Shown here: piece after piece, positions 39,647 to 51,420 of the stretch
Layout of the letters: each line of letters begins with the position of its first letter
How positions within the stretch are numbered: position 1 is the first letter of the stretch
NCBI GenBank assembly: GCA_013396655.1
Contig: WBMV01000078.1
Coordinates: 141,699-205,698, forward strand
From: Campylorhamphus procurvoides
Lineage: Eukaryota > Chordata > Aves > Passeriformes > Dendrocolaptidae
Length of the DNA: 64,000 nt
Direction of reading: 5' to 3'
Made by a program: the position numbers and the translations under genes
The notes under the pieces: model-generated
Seen by the model: the letters and a program-made list of their open reading frames with translations, nothing else
Database searches by the model: none
Told to the model about the DNA's origin: nothing

Positions 39647-39842
39647 CTGGAGGAGCACCACCACCTACACTGGCCAGGCTGGAGAAGCACCATCACCTGC
39701 CTTGCTTGGCTGGAGGAACATCACCACTTGTGCTGGTGAGGGTTGGAGGAGCATCACAACCCACCTTGGTCAGGCTGGAGGAGCACCCCTGACCTTCCTG
39801 GATGGCTGGTTGGGCTGGAGATGCATCACTGCCCTCCTTGGC
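39647..39842. repeat. Degenerate ~32-bp tandem repeat, six units
   Basis: The anchor YTGGAG starts at 39647, 39679, 39710, 39743, 39775 and 39815, giving spacings of 32, 31, 33, 32 and 40. Each anchor is followed by a (G)CAYCAC-like block and a CTTGGYCAGG-like linker. The units are well diverged, so this is an old or slowly homogenising minisatellite. Confidence 0.75.
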
Positions 39843-40575
39843 CCGACCCAGAGCACCTTGGCAGGCTCTGCATGAAGGCCTTTGCTGGCCTTTTCTAGCC
39901 AGAAGATCAGTGGTGCTCACAAGGCACCACGGCAATATGGAAAAGAGAAGCTAAAAGTGAAGAGAACTGAGCTCTGACTACAGATCCCCTGGCAAATAAA
40001 CCCACTCTGCTGAGTCCTTAAGCTGGCTTAGAAATCCCCAGGGCCACCTGGAGGGCTGTGCCCTTTGCAGTTTGTGCAGCTCAGATGTGACACTCCCTTT
40101 ATCCTTGGCATGGTGAGAGCAGCACAGGTGACCCAGCACTGGCATTTCCCCTTCCCAGCTCTGCCCTGATCCTGCTGTCATCAATGGGACGCTTCAATTG
40201 ACTCCAGAGAAGTGACTGTCACCAGCTCTTCCATCAGCTTTATCCAGCACGGAACAAGCCCTTGGAGTTGCATAAATAAGTAACAGCATCTTCATCTGAT
40301 TTTGGATCAAAGCCAGTAGGATTTTTAACTCATTAAGGACCAACGTGCTGTGCCCTTTCCTTGCCCAGCTTGTTACACGGGTACAAGCACCAAATGGCAA
40401 ACAACTGATCTGATCCCCCCACAGCTTTACACAGTGAGATGCCACTTCCCCTGGGGCAAAGCTGTGGGTGAGCTCTGCCATGAGACCACCCAGAGAGGAG
40501 CCCAGATTTGTCCTTTCATAGATCAGCCAGCATTAGGAGGGAAGTTTCATCCCTGCCCAGGGCACCTGTAGAATA

Positions 40576-40745
40576 ATTCACAGAATCACAAGCATCATCG
40601 AATCCAACCCTTAGCCCTGCATGGGACCATCCCCAAGTGCCACACCATGTGCCTGAGTGTACTGTCCAAACACTTCTTGAACTCTGTCAGGCTTGATGCT
40701 CTCACCAATTCACTCTGAGGCAGCTTCAATGGCCAGCTTGGCCCC
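40576..40745 (-). mobile_element. CR1 LINE 3' end, 5'-truncated and diverged
   Basis: The plus strand begins CACAGAATCACAAGCATC, then ATCGAATCCAACCCTTAG, and continues through GTCCAAACACTTCTTGAACT and CTGTCAGGCTTGATGCTCTC. This is the reverse complement of the familiar avian CR1 3' end, so the element lies on the minus strand like NTN1. It lacks the 5' portion, as most CR1 copies do, and its octamer tail is reduced. Confidence 0.75.
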
Positions 40746-41676
40746 TTTAGAACACTTAGGGCATATGGCCACAAGCAGGTCTGGGATCCAAGGCTGGCCA
40801 GGTGAAGAGCTGGCAAAGGGAGGTATCAGGTAGGGCTAAGACTCTATCTTTAGGATTGTAAATGTATCTGTAGGAGCAGTAAAGATGAGGGCTGAGACAC
40901 AAATGGTGCTGTGGACAGGAAAGCCTCACAAGGAAGGAAAGGAGGGAGCTAATGAAGAAGAGTTGCTCCTGACCTCTGTCCAATGTCTAGGACGTTGACA
41001 GAGCTGACAGATGCACTGACAGATACTGCACTGGGAGGTGCTTTCAGCTGGACTGGGGTTTGCTTCCCTTGGAAGGGTGTCTCACCTGTGCAGGTGAGGG
41101 TGGGAAACAACACAGACATGTCACCCTGTGACAGACTGACACAAAAAATAATGCCATTGAAATTGCCTCCTCCTGTCTTCACCACCATCGCTTTTTGCTG
41201 CCTCCAGCAGAAAGGTTCACCATGTCTAACAAACTGTATCAACCTCACCAAATAAAAAGCAAGATCAAATACAGCCAGCTGAGTGCAGATTCTCAGGTAA
41301 CAGATAACAGGTACCTCCAAGCAGGGTTTGAAGGAAGCAGAAGTCACCTTTGGCAGCTCCCTGACCACACCATGCTGGGGTACATGAGTGTCCATGCTCT
41401 GGTTGTTGTTAGTTTGGGCGCTTTCAGGTTGGTGTAGGAACCCCCCATATCCATTGCTTTGTACAGGTATGCAGAATTTTTCCCTTTTCAGAGATACTTG
41501 ATTCCTCTGTAGCTGTTTCAGCGTGAATGTGTGAGCTCCAGTGCTGTCTGTAGAACCAAGATGCTTCTCTTCTGGCAGGAATTTCTGAACCAGCTACTGA
41601 AATGCAGAACCAGTGGGTGTGCCACATTGGCCTAGTGGGGCTAAGCCTCATCCTTTCTATCCACTGAGGCATTTTG

Positions 41677-41745
41677 TATAGATTCATAGGCTGCAAACAC
41701 CACAGTGGGTTCTAGGGTTAAATCAAAAGGCAGAATCCCCACCAC
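41677..41745 (-). mobile_element. Probable CR1-like 3' end, strongly diverged
   Basis: GATTCATAGGCTGCAAACAC followed by CACAGTGGGTTCTAGGGTT resembles the reverse complement of an archosaur CR1-type terminus (ATTCATAGGCTGCAAGGGAC…). Only about 60 bp are alignable by eye, so this is tentative. Confidence 0.35.
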
Positions 41746-44189
41746 AACACCTACAGCAATCCCACAAAGTCTAATGGAGCCACAGCAAAAGTGTCACCCA
41801 AAAAACATCACCTGCCTCAGTTTAAGGACTTCAGATGAAGGACGATCAGCCTTAACATTACAGGCACTTTATTCATATTTGCAAAGCCTTTCCTGGTGAT
41901 CTCTTCATATGAGAAAGAGCAGGATCTGCCACACATCTTTGAAGAGATACATCAAAAGGCATTGCCAAAGAAGACAATTTGGGGGCATTGCAGTCACAAT
42001 ACAGCATTGCATCATTCATCAATTACATGTCAAAGCCCAGCTGAGACCCAGCTTTCAGCAGGAGACTGTGATGAAGTGACAATCTTACCCACATCTGTGG
42101 AAAGGTCTGTACCACATTTATCTCAGTGAGAACTGGGAGCCTCCAGTAATTTTGCTTAATCTTTTATATGAGGTTCAGAGTTTACAAGAGATTCAGTCTG
42201 GGTGTCTGGCCAGAAAGGGAAGCCCTGGCATCGTCTGGGTCCTTATGTCCTGCGGTATTGTAACAATCTCTACAGCATCTCCTTGGACTGGCAATTTTGA
42301 TGCCCAACAGGGTGTTGAATTTGGAGTTGTCTAAGAGGTTTTAGTTCTCTGTCTAGCATTACTCCCTCCTGCAGGGCTGGGAATTGCTGTGAGTTTTATT
42401 TTGTTTTGGAAGAGGGGAGTTCTTAACTCCTGTTTCCCTCAGCCTCCAGCTGTTTTGCCCATGGCTTACAGCGCATGACTTTGGGCTTGTGGGACCAGAT
42501 GCAGGATTTGCTGAGGGCTGGTCGTGCTTGGTCATTGCAATCCCTAACTGGCCCAAGTCCAGCCTTGAAAGCAAAGACCAGAGCAGAGGAGGGAGAGGGG
42601 CAGGATGGCCTCTCGCAGTGCACTCCCTGTTCCTGCTCTCCAGCCTTTCTCCTCTAACAGGGCGCTTGCACTTGAGGTTCTGCACTTCATCTTGTTCATA
42701 AAACTGATGCTAGGCAGAAGGCTTGGCTCAGCTTGAGCGTGACCCACAGCCATAAATCTGCACTGTTCCCCCTGCCTACGCCCCCACGGAGCTGCTGTCA
42801 CTGCCCATTTTGAGTTGAAAAACCAAACATGACATGTCCCAGGTGCAGATGTGTCTCCCCTCCCTTCCAGACTTCCTTGGTTTCTCTTTCAGAAGAGAGA
42901 GAGAGATTTAGCAGGCTCTCCTTCTGGATGGAAATGTTGAGGCAATGGCTGAGCTGGGGCAGAGGGACTGTTCTGAGACCTGAGGGACACAGCAGGCACC
43001 CCATCAGGCAGCCAGGCTGGAGCAGGGCTGGAGGTCTTGCCTTGCCCCAGGAGGAATCCAGAGGAAACAAGTTTTCCATATCCCAGCACTGAGGCCGTTG
43101 GGAGGATGGGGAAAGTTTCCTGGAGTTTCCTGCACTAACAGCTCCTTTCTTCTGACCATTATGGCCAGTCTGAGGGCCAGTTACAGAGGCTGAGGCTGGG
43201 ATTCATCCACACATCACTGGCTTTTTAACTGATGCTCATTTTAGGCACCTGGCTACCCTAGCTTTCATTAGCAGGTATGAAGGGAGGAAGGATTTCCAAG
43301 AAGAAAACTCAGAGTGTAGTGGGATTTACTTCCCAAGCAACACCTCCATGATTCTGCAACAACATCACTGTAAGCACAGACTAAGGGTGGCATCAGCCAG
43401 CTGAGTGAGTGTTACCTGGAGATGGCAAGCCCTGACCACACACCTCTATGGGCTTTCTAGAAAAGCCCAAGCTGGGAGCTCCTAAATGCAGCCTGGGGCC
43501 AGCAAGGTTTGGAGTGAAGGCAGCAGTACTAAGCAGCCACGTCCTGGATTACATGCACTGTGCTGTGACTGGCCATGTGACCCCCTGATCAACTCACAGG
43601 GGAGAGAAATATTCCCAAACCCTGCTCCTGTGGTAGCCCCATGTGACTTTTATAGCTTATTGTCTTGTTCAAGCACCAGATTTCCTTCTATCTCAGTGCT
43701 CTGTGGAGGTGGGTCTTATTTCTGCAGCTGGTGCGAGAAGCCTCCTCTTCAGATCACACAGCGATAAGAGGTGACTGGGGCTCTTTATGACATTGTTTAA
43801 TGAGCTGATGACATTTTTACGAATGAAGAAAGTCCCAAGATGATTAGACTTGTTGATTCTTCAGAGATGCCAAAAGCCTCCCCTGACTAGCAAACCCCAT
43901 TCACATTCTTCTCAGCAGATGAAATCTTTGCAGCACATTTTCTCTCCCTGCCCTCCACCAAAGCTGTCCTCTCCTTCTGACCAGCCTGGAGTCAGCCTTT
44001 CATTTTGAGAGGAAACTTTGACTTCTCTCATATAGGATGTGAGGTTTCCAAATAAGAGGTGTCCATGGCACTGAGGATGGGAGCTGGGATGGGAGAGCAA
44101 GCCTGGATGTCAGCTGATCTTTCTGTAAGGTCAGAAGAGGGACGTGGGATGAGGTGTGCACAAAGGCACTACTGTGTATGGACTCACAA

Positions 44190-44690
44190 GAGCCAATCCG
44201 GCCTCCTTAATGGATAAGATGGCTTTGAAAGAGTCAGTTAAGTGTGCCAGGGTATATGAAGACTTTGTGAGGGGCTTTTCTAAAATCCCCCACAGGAGGC
44301 TGTTAAGGAAACCTGGTAACCAGAGGATAAGAGGCAAATTCCCATCTTAAACCCAGCTTCGGGTATCAGAGACAAAGCTCAGACCCTGCAAGGCTTGGCA
44401 TGCAGGGGGGTGAACAGCACCCGGGGCACACTCATAATTAAAAATAATAACACTGAGCACTTTCAAAGCACTCGGTAAACACGATTAACTAATTAGTCAA
44501 CTCTTTACTAATTAACCAGTCACAGGACTGGTGTTGCTCAATATGTTTAATGATCCGGAGAGCATTTGAATTAGCTGGGGGGCACTGTCTGCAGACGACG
44601 TGGTAACTGCGAGGGGATCACGGGGAGGCTGAGATGAGCTCATTCAGGGCTTGGACAGGAGGGGACCAGCATGGACATGGGATCCTGCTG
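44190..44690 (+). mobile_element. Decayed LINE (CR1-like) reverse-transcriptase fragment
   Basis: The plus strand keeps fragments of a non-LTR reverse transcriptase in a single frame. At about 44255-44311 VYEDF, a Phe and PHRRLLRK resemble the palm motif-A block of LINE elements (YLDFSKAFD..PH..LL.K). At 44531-44566 VLLNMFNDPES resembles VLFNIFINDLDS. At 44591-44599 it reads ADD, the core of the F/YADD catalytic motif. ND and ADD are separated by 12 codons, the spacing I know from CR1. Stops at 44348, 44411, 44438, 44486 and 44567 and missing blocks show it is long dead. Motif A to ADD is about 23 codons longer than expected, which suggests an insertion within it. The family name is inference; the reverse-transcriptase nature is better supported. 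Confidence 0.55.
44428..44517. repeat. AT-rich SINE-tail-like piece inside the LINE fossil
   Basis: This block (…GAGCACTTTC AAAGCACT CGGTAAACA… followed by TAACTAATTAG) resembles the 3' part of old amniote MIR-type SINEs. It separates reverse-transcriptase blocks that are otherwise in the same frame, so a nested insertion is the simplest reading. It contains three TAATTA words (44435, 44490, 44509). No target-site duplication could be identified by eye. Confidence 0.3.
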
Positions 44691-45559
44691 AAGACAGAGA
44701 CGTCCTCTTCTCCCCTGACAAACCCCTCCCCACCTCTCTGGGTAGGGACTCATTGTGCATCTCCCACAGCCACTGTGGTTAATGTTTGTCACTGTTCAGG
44801 CACAGCAGGATGCAGCTGGAAATTTTCAGATATACCTGAAACCAACCCACTCTGAGATCAGGAGGAGCTAAATGTGAATCCCACAAATGCCATGCATGGC
44901 AAGCTTCAGGTTTATGTTCCCCAGCACAGCAAGGATGAGTCTCCTCTTTCTTTCCTTCCAGTGAAACAAGAAGTGGAGTAACACCAGTGCAAGACTGGGG
45001 AAAAGAAGAGAAATAGGACCAGGGAGCCTCTCTGGTTGGCACCGCATTGCTCATTGACCAGTTTCCCCACACGTGCCCCAGTTTCTCCAAGACAGGTTCT
45101 GTATCTCACACCAGACATCATGCTCAGATACTCTAACATCAATTTGCTTTTTAATCAGGGCTGCACACACTTCCCTGCAAATTGAGTGAAAAACACTCCC
45201 AAAAGGCAGATAGGGCTGGTCACTGCCCTGCACCTTTCTCCCTACACGAGTCCCTGCCTTCCTCTGAGGCTCTTCTCAAACTCTTTCTGGTGGCACCAGC
45301 CTCTCTCTGCTGCTGTGACAGATACCACACCGAAGGAAAGCTGCTGCAGGCTGGCAGCTCTAGCACATCCCAGAGCCCTGCAGGGCACCTTCATGCCCCT
45401 GCCATGATCCTGCCAGTGGAAGCCACCTTTGGGGACCAGTTTTAAGTATTTCCTGGCTGTAAATTAGGCATTTACTGTCTAGCAGTTCCAAACTCCAAGT
45501 CACTCTGTGCCTAAACACTGGATTTCACAGCATCACAGGTGCCTCCAGAACAGATCCCC

Positions 45560-45618
45560 ATATGGGCCATTCACTTAATGATCCTTGTGGGTCCCTTCCA
45601 ACTCTGAATATTCTGTGG
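45560..45618 (+). mobile_element. CR1-like 3' terminal fragment
   Basis: The words AATGATCCTTGTGGGTCCC, TTCCAACTCTGAATATTCTG and TGG match the last tens of bases of CR1 elements (…GATC…GGTCCCTTCCAACC…ATTCTGTG). Orientation is plus. The relic is about 60 bp. It shares its strand with the reverse-transcriptase fossil 1 kb upstream, but I see no homology bridging the two. Confidence 0.6.
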
Positions 45619-46380
45619 AACCTGTGAAGTATATAATATGTAAGATCTGAATGGATGTGCCCATAGGTGTTATTAAAACATCTCATCACACAGATCCTTA
45701 TTACCCAGCACCAGGAGTTCATTCCCTGGGATCTGCCAGGACAGGGGGATAAACAGGCAGCCCCACAGGGGGCTGAGCTATCCCCCTCCCAACACCAGTT
45801 TTTCTGGAATAGTTAGGAAGTGCTGACCTTTCTTTGGGACCTGCAAACCAGCAGCACCTGCACACACCACTCAGTGCTGATGGGCTCACACATCAGTCAC
45901 TGCTACAGCCTCTTACAGGACCCTGCAAAAGAAACCAAGCCATGGAGAAGGTCTGACCTTGGGGCTGTTCACTTGGAGATCTGGTGGCTGGATGGGCTTT
46001 TTCCATCAGACAGCCCCAGCGAGTTGGGGAAGGGCACCCAGTGCTTTGCAAGGCAGGACCTGGCAGCTCTGCACAATGTGACTGGTACTGGGTGCTCTGC
46101 TCATGGTGATGGAGCATCCCACCTTACTGGAGTCATCACAGAGTGCCTGAAAAGACCATCTTTTCCATTTTCTCCTAGCTGGCTCCTGCACCTTGAGAAT
46201 GAAGTCCCACTGGGCAAGCGGCTCCTGGCTGAGTTACCGGCTTGCTGTGGTGGTAGTGAAAGTTTCCAACTGCAAACTCTTGATTTTGCAGTTACCAAGA
46301 GAGAAAGAAAGAAAATCCTCCCATGCAGAACAGTGTTTTGAGGTCAGTAGAGAAAACCCTGTGGCCTGAATACCCAATCT

Positions 46381-46409
46381 GGGGAGCCTGGGGAGCCTGG
46401 GGAGCCTGG
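46381..46409. repeat. 9-bp tandem repeat (GGGGAGCCT), about 3.2 copies
   Basis: The unit GGGGAGCCT is repeated without interruption and then degrades into GGCAGGGAGG. Confidence 0.85.
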
Positions 46410-49399
46410 CAGGGAGGCTTGGGGTCTGGGTGTCTGCGTTGTCACACTTGTAGCCAGGTTACCATGGCTCATCCACAGTGCATCCACACCCGGAGGCTGC
46501 TGCCTTCCTGCATTCAATGGGCTCTGCTCTTCCAGCATTGAGGACAGTTGTTTGCAGGAGAAAAGCTCATCTTTAGCGGTCCTGTCATGTCATCACCCTG
46601 GGGGTTCACAAAAGAGTGTGAGTGTAGCCCAGAAAGGGGATGCCTGCGATGCCCCACAGCCCCTGGAATTGCTCAGGGACTAGCTGCCCACAGGCACTGT
46701 GCCCACTCCCCTCCCCAAGAAAGGGATCCTGCACTGAGAGGCCACTGAGCACCCACCTCACCCTGCTCAGCCGGGCCCAGACACAGCTCGGTCCCCTGGG
46801 TGTCCCACAGAGGGGACTTGAAGCACAGGGGGTGTTGGTGAGCACACAGAAATGGCCACATTGCCTTAAATTCACGGGTTCTGCTACTGTCACCCTGTGC
46901 CCAGAGTGCTGGGACATCAGTGCCTTCAGAGTCATGAATCAAAGACCACATAAGCAGACAAGAAGAACATGGAACCCCATTTTTTTGGGTTTTCTTTTGT
47001 TAGTTTCTTGAGCTGAGACCCAGAGCAGGGTATCCAGTAGGCATGCAATGGCCACGGATGCTGCTCAGTGCTCGAAAGACACCCTGGCTTCCCCAGCTGC
47101 CCATCCCAAGGATGGGGACCCTTGTTCAGCTCTCTTTTGGGGCTCATCCCCATCAAATCCTGCTGCTGTGGGAGGAGAGTTGGGTGCTTTGGCCACGTCT
47201 GTCCACCCCCCTCCCCTCCTCCTGGGGGATGAGAACTGAAATAAAAGGTCCATTTCTTTAGAAAGCCAGGCTGACTATTGGAAGGGTCCCTGTATCCATG
47301 CAGCTCTCCCGGCCTCTCGCTCCCCTGTTTAGTAATCTCACTTCTGGGCCTGAATTCATTCAGACACTGTGAAGGATTAGCTGACCTTTCTTTCAGAGCT
47401 TGGTAAGCTGGGGATGTTAAAGCTTCCCAAAAATTAAACCCTCAGGAGGCTGTCTCAGAGGCTGGAAGCCTGGAGAGTTGCTCACAGGCTGCGGCTGCTT
47501 CCCCAGCATCTGCCCTGGGGCAGAGGCAGACCTTGGGCTGTCCCTTCGTGTCCCCCAAAACTGCTCAAATCCATGCACAGCCTCAGCACCCACTGCACGG
47601 GGCTGGTGTGGGGTGAAACCAGCTGGTTTTCTGTCCTCTTGGACAGTTTGGTCATTTTTTTCTGTTTGTCGTAGGTGGGTTTCAGCTCCTGCTTTTCCAC
47701 TTTCTCTCTGTTGCCATGAGAGGAAGGCGTAAAGGGAAAATGTGAGCCCAGGAACTTGGGAGCTGAGGTTTGGGGAAGGGGGAATGCCTTCTGATGGTGC
47801 AGTTTCAGCTAAGGGGACACCAACTCGTGAGGACAAGCTGCTCTCACCATTACAAGGTTCACTCTCAAACCTAATGACAACTTGTGGCTCGAGTAGCATT
47901 TTGCTGCCTGGGATCTCAAACAGGGACCAAGCATGAGGAGCTTATTTTAAGCTCCCAAGTGCAAATGTGATGAAGTGACATGCAAAATGCTTCCTGCAGG
48001 GTGGGGAATGTGCACACAACAAGGCTATGCTCCCCTAACCAACTGACACTGATTTGCAGGGCTGCTCTTTGCTGGAAGTGTGGGAGATGCAGAAAGATTC
48101 CCCTCTTCTGCCACATTTTTCTATTAATTTCACTATGACAGTGAAATGTCAGAGCAGGGGACTATACCTGGACAGGAGCAAGAAGGGCACCACTAACAAA
48201 GCACATTGTGTCACCCTTGCCCCAGGCACCAGCAAGGGAGGTGAAATCACTGCTTGTCCCACTTGAGGGCTTTAAGAAAGTCACTGGAGCTGGAGGGAAC
48301 TGAAGGTCTCACGGTCCTGCAAAGTGCTGGGGGCTGCCTTTGGGGGAGCCCCCTCTGCTAAGGACAGGCTGCAAGGATGAACCCACACCCCAGCAGGCAG
48401 GACACCCAAATCCTGGAGGCAGCACCTTCCCTCTTTGGTTTCAGACTCTCCCATGCAGGGCTGTGTTGTTGCATCTGGCAGAACAGGAGCAAATTCACCA
48501 GAGCCCACATGTGGCCAAGTCTGACCTTCTGTCCAAACCCAGAGCAAATTGCACAGAGGGCTATTTGCTTTCATCCAAAACCCACAGAACCCAGCGGTGA
48601 GATTTCTCCTTCTCCCGCTTGCTTTCTCTCTCCATCCCATTGGAACTGAAGCTGTTTGCACACAGAAAGAATCCACAGCAGCAGCATCTGAGCGGCGCAA
48701 AGCCTGACTCAAGCAAATCCACTGCTGCTCTCCTTCCCTGCTAGTTAAACTCAGTTTTTGTACAGAAGCTGCAAGGGGGGTGAGGGGATGCCTTTGTTAT
48801 CCATTTAAATTGCTTGTTTAAACGGGCAGCCAGCTTCTAACGGGGCTAATTTTATAGGCACCATAACTCGACACGAGGAGTTTCTTTTACAACTCTGCAC
48901 TCCCCCTGTCTCAGGCAGGAAGGAGGGTTGCCGGAGCCCCGGCAGGCTTGCATGGAACCGCCAGTTCTCTGACAGAAAAAGGCACTGGTAATCCTGAAAA
49001 ATAAAACTGTCTTATGAGATATAAATTAGATTATTGCTCTGGAGAGAGGAGCTGCTCTGCTCACCCACGGGGCCGCCGCCGTCGGAGAGCATCTGTTGCA
49101 ATTACAGGTTCTTCCAGCCCGCTCAGCAGAAATGACCTCCCAAGTATTTCGGCAGCAGCGACTGGAGCTCGCACAAACACTCCGTGTTCTTTCTACAGCT
49201 GAACAGCAAGTGCTTGGTCTGTGCTAAATTGCTGGTTGGTGGCCTCATCTCCTCCAAGGACTCTGGTGGGGGGGTCTCAGAGTCCCCTTGCTGAAGGTAA
49301 CAGGGTCCTGATTGTCACCTTGCAGAAGATGCTGGAGGCTGAGCTTGTCTCTCTTCACGGGTTTGTACAGTACAAAGTGCACCCTTGGCACTAGATCAG

Positions 49400-49490
49400 C
49401 AATATTAATTGCCCATGAGAGGAGGCATATAATCAGCCTTCAATGCTGTATAATTACACAGAAATTACCAGAAGAAATTAATTCCAAAAG
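49400..49490. promoter_or_regulatory. Candidate regulatory block with homeodomain-type words
   Basis: An AT-rich stretch holds ATTAATT (49404), TAATTA (49451) and AAATTAATT (49476) within 85 bp, in otherwise G+C-balanced intron. TAAT-core clusters are typical of homeobox targets in neural enhancers. Conservation cannot be judged from one sequence. Confidence 0.25.
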
Positions 49491-51159
49491 GTGAACATAT
49501 GGGCCGCAACATTGGAGCCGAAACTGGATTTTGCCTCTGGTTACTGCCACTCATAACTGAGGGCAGAATCTAGGCCAAAGTTGTGTTTTCTAGTTCGTGA
49601 TTTATTGTACCAAAATGGAACTGGTAATGAAAACCGCGTTCCACTTAATACACAGCCGCCTTCCAACAAAAATGCCAGCAGGAACTCTTTTCTTCTCCTT
49701 CTTGCTTTACAGCTGCCCATCAGCAGAGGATCTGCGAGCTCAGCCCTCCTGCTGTGGCCACAGGGAGAGGCAACACCATGCCACCAACCCCAAATGTGGG
49801 CTGGCACTAGGCTCAATGCCAGGCACCCTGCCATGCCCCGGCCAGCCATGGATCCTCCTCTGCCTCTCCCTCATCTCCCCCATCCTGTCACACCTTCCCC
49901 AACCTGAGCAGGGCTGAGCCTGAATTGCAGATTATTTCAGCAAGCAAACAAAAAGCCATCTCTGTGACAATGTATTTCAGCGTTCTGGCTTCCAAAATAC
50001 CGCCACGGGTGACTATCACACCAACCCTGCCCCGCTCTGCTGCAGCACTGACCCATGCAATGAAACCTTGTGGGTGCTGAGCACCCTCTGATGGAGCCAT
50101 ATGGGGCGAGAGTTTTCCTCCTTCCTGGCCCAACCTGCCACTTCTCAGCTTTAAAAATGTCATTTTTTTCCCTGCATGCATGAAACAGCAGGACACCTCC
50201 ACTCTCCTCAGCGACAGCAGCAGGTGGGGAAAGATTCCAGGAAGCCAAAGAGACCCTCCAATCCCCCCTTGCAAACATGGGGCGACCTGTGGGAAACCGC
50301 TGGGAGATGGCTGAGTGCCACGGCTGAGCCCCTTCGCTGCAAACGGGAATTCATTTGCATGCCAAAGTGGTAGTCGGGCGCTTTGCAACACGGTGCAAGC
50401 ATATAAATGTATTTGAATCTTCAATATCGCCCGGCCACCACCCAGTAAAGCATTCGCCCTGGAGAAAACCCCTCAGTGGGAAGGGGGTGGTGGAAGAGGA
50501 TTCCAAGTAAAAGATGCCCAAAGGAAACTTCAGGTCCCGAGGGCAGCAGAACGATGGGGAGCTGAAACGCAGCAAATTGAGGCACAAGGCGTATCTGTGG
50601 TGGAGTTTTCCCAGCCAAAAACATGTGTGCCAGCGACAACAGGAAACTCATGGGCTGTGTGACAAGTGTTGTGGCCTCTCCTTAGCTCTCTGACTGCTCA
50701 ATGGGTCCCGGGTGACTCTGCAATCAAGGTCCCATTCAAGCCAGGAAGAGCTGAATCCCGGGGATATGTGTCAGGCCAGCACTTTCCACTTCTCTTTTAG
50801 TCCATGGACACCTATAAATTTTCCAGGGACAGTGGTACAGTACATCCCTCTGCTGCAAGCACTTCCACAGATCCTTAAAAGTAGCCCAGGACCCTGAGAA
50901 ATCCATTATATTAAGCAATTAACAGTGATGCGTGTGAGTTCATGGACCTTCTCTCTGCCAAGGAACAGAGTACAAAGTACATCACCCCCAGTCGAGGCAA
51001 GTGAGTCAAACTATTGGCAATAAATACATTTATTCCAAATGTTGACCCATTTTAGATTCCTTTATTTAACACAGCTGGTCTACAGGGGAGCTGGAATAAA
51101 GGGAAACTAAAATGTGTGAGGCTTCATGCCTCCCTGGTTCTCTTGGCAGAGCTGGCTGA

Positions 51160-51420
51160 ATTCTGGTTGCTATTATTAGTGTTATGATTGTTGTTGTTAT
51201 TATTATTGTTATGATTATATGCATTTCATCCTCTTTCGGGTAATGAATAATTTATGACTCTGTCTCGATCCCCTTTCAATGGATTCACTATCCAGGGAGA
51301 CTTGCTGAATAATTTGGATCATTCGTTTTCAAGTGCATGGGCTGGCGACAAATTGTTCGCTTTTCATTCCTGGGGACATTCATTGGTCACCCAAATCAGG
51401 GGATTTCTTTGCTCGCCCCA
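51160..51420. promoter_or_regulatory. Candidate conserved non-coding block
   Basis: The block contains densely spaced AT-rich words (ATTATATGCATTTCAT, GGTAATGAATAATTTATGAC, GAATAATTTGGATCATTC) and has no repeat signature apart from the small trinucleotide run at its left edge. It looks like slowly evolving intronic DNA. This is a composition-based suggestion only. Confidence 0.25.
51189..51216. repeat. TTG/TTA trinucleotide microsatellite
   Basis: Alternating TTG and TTA units (TTGTTGTTGTTATTATTATT followed by GTTATGATTAT) form an impure trinucleotide repeat at the left border of an AT-rich block. Confidence 0.75.
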
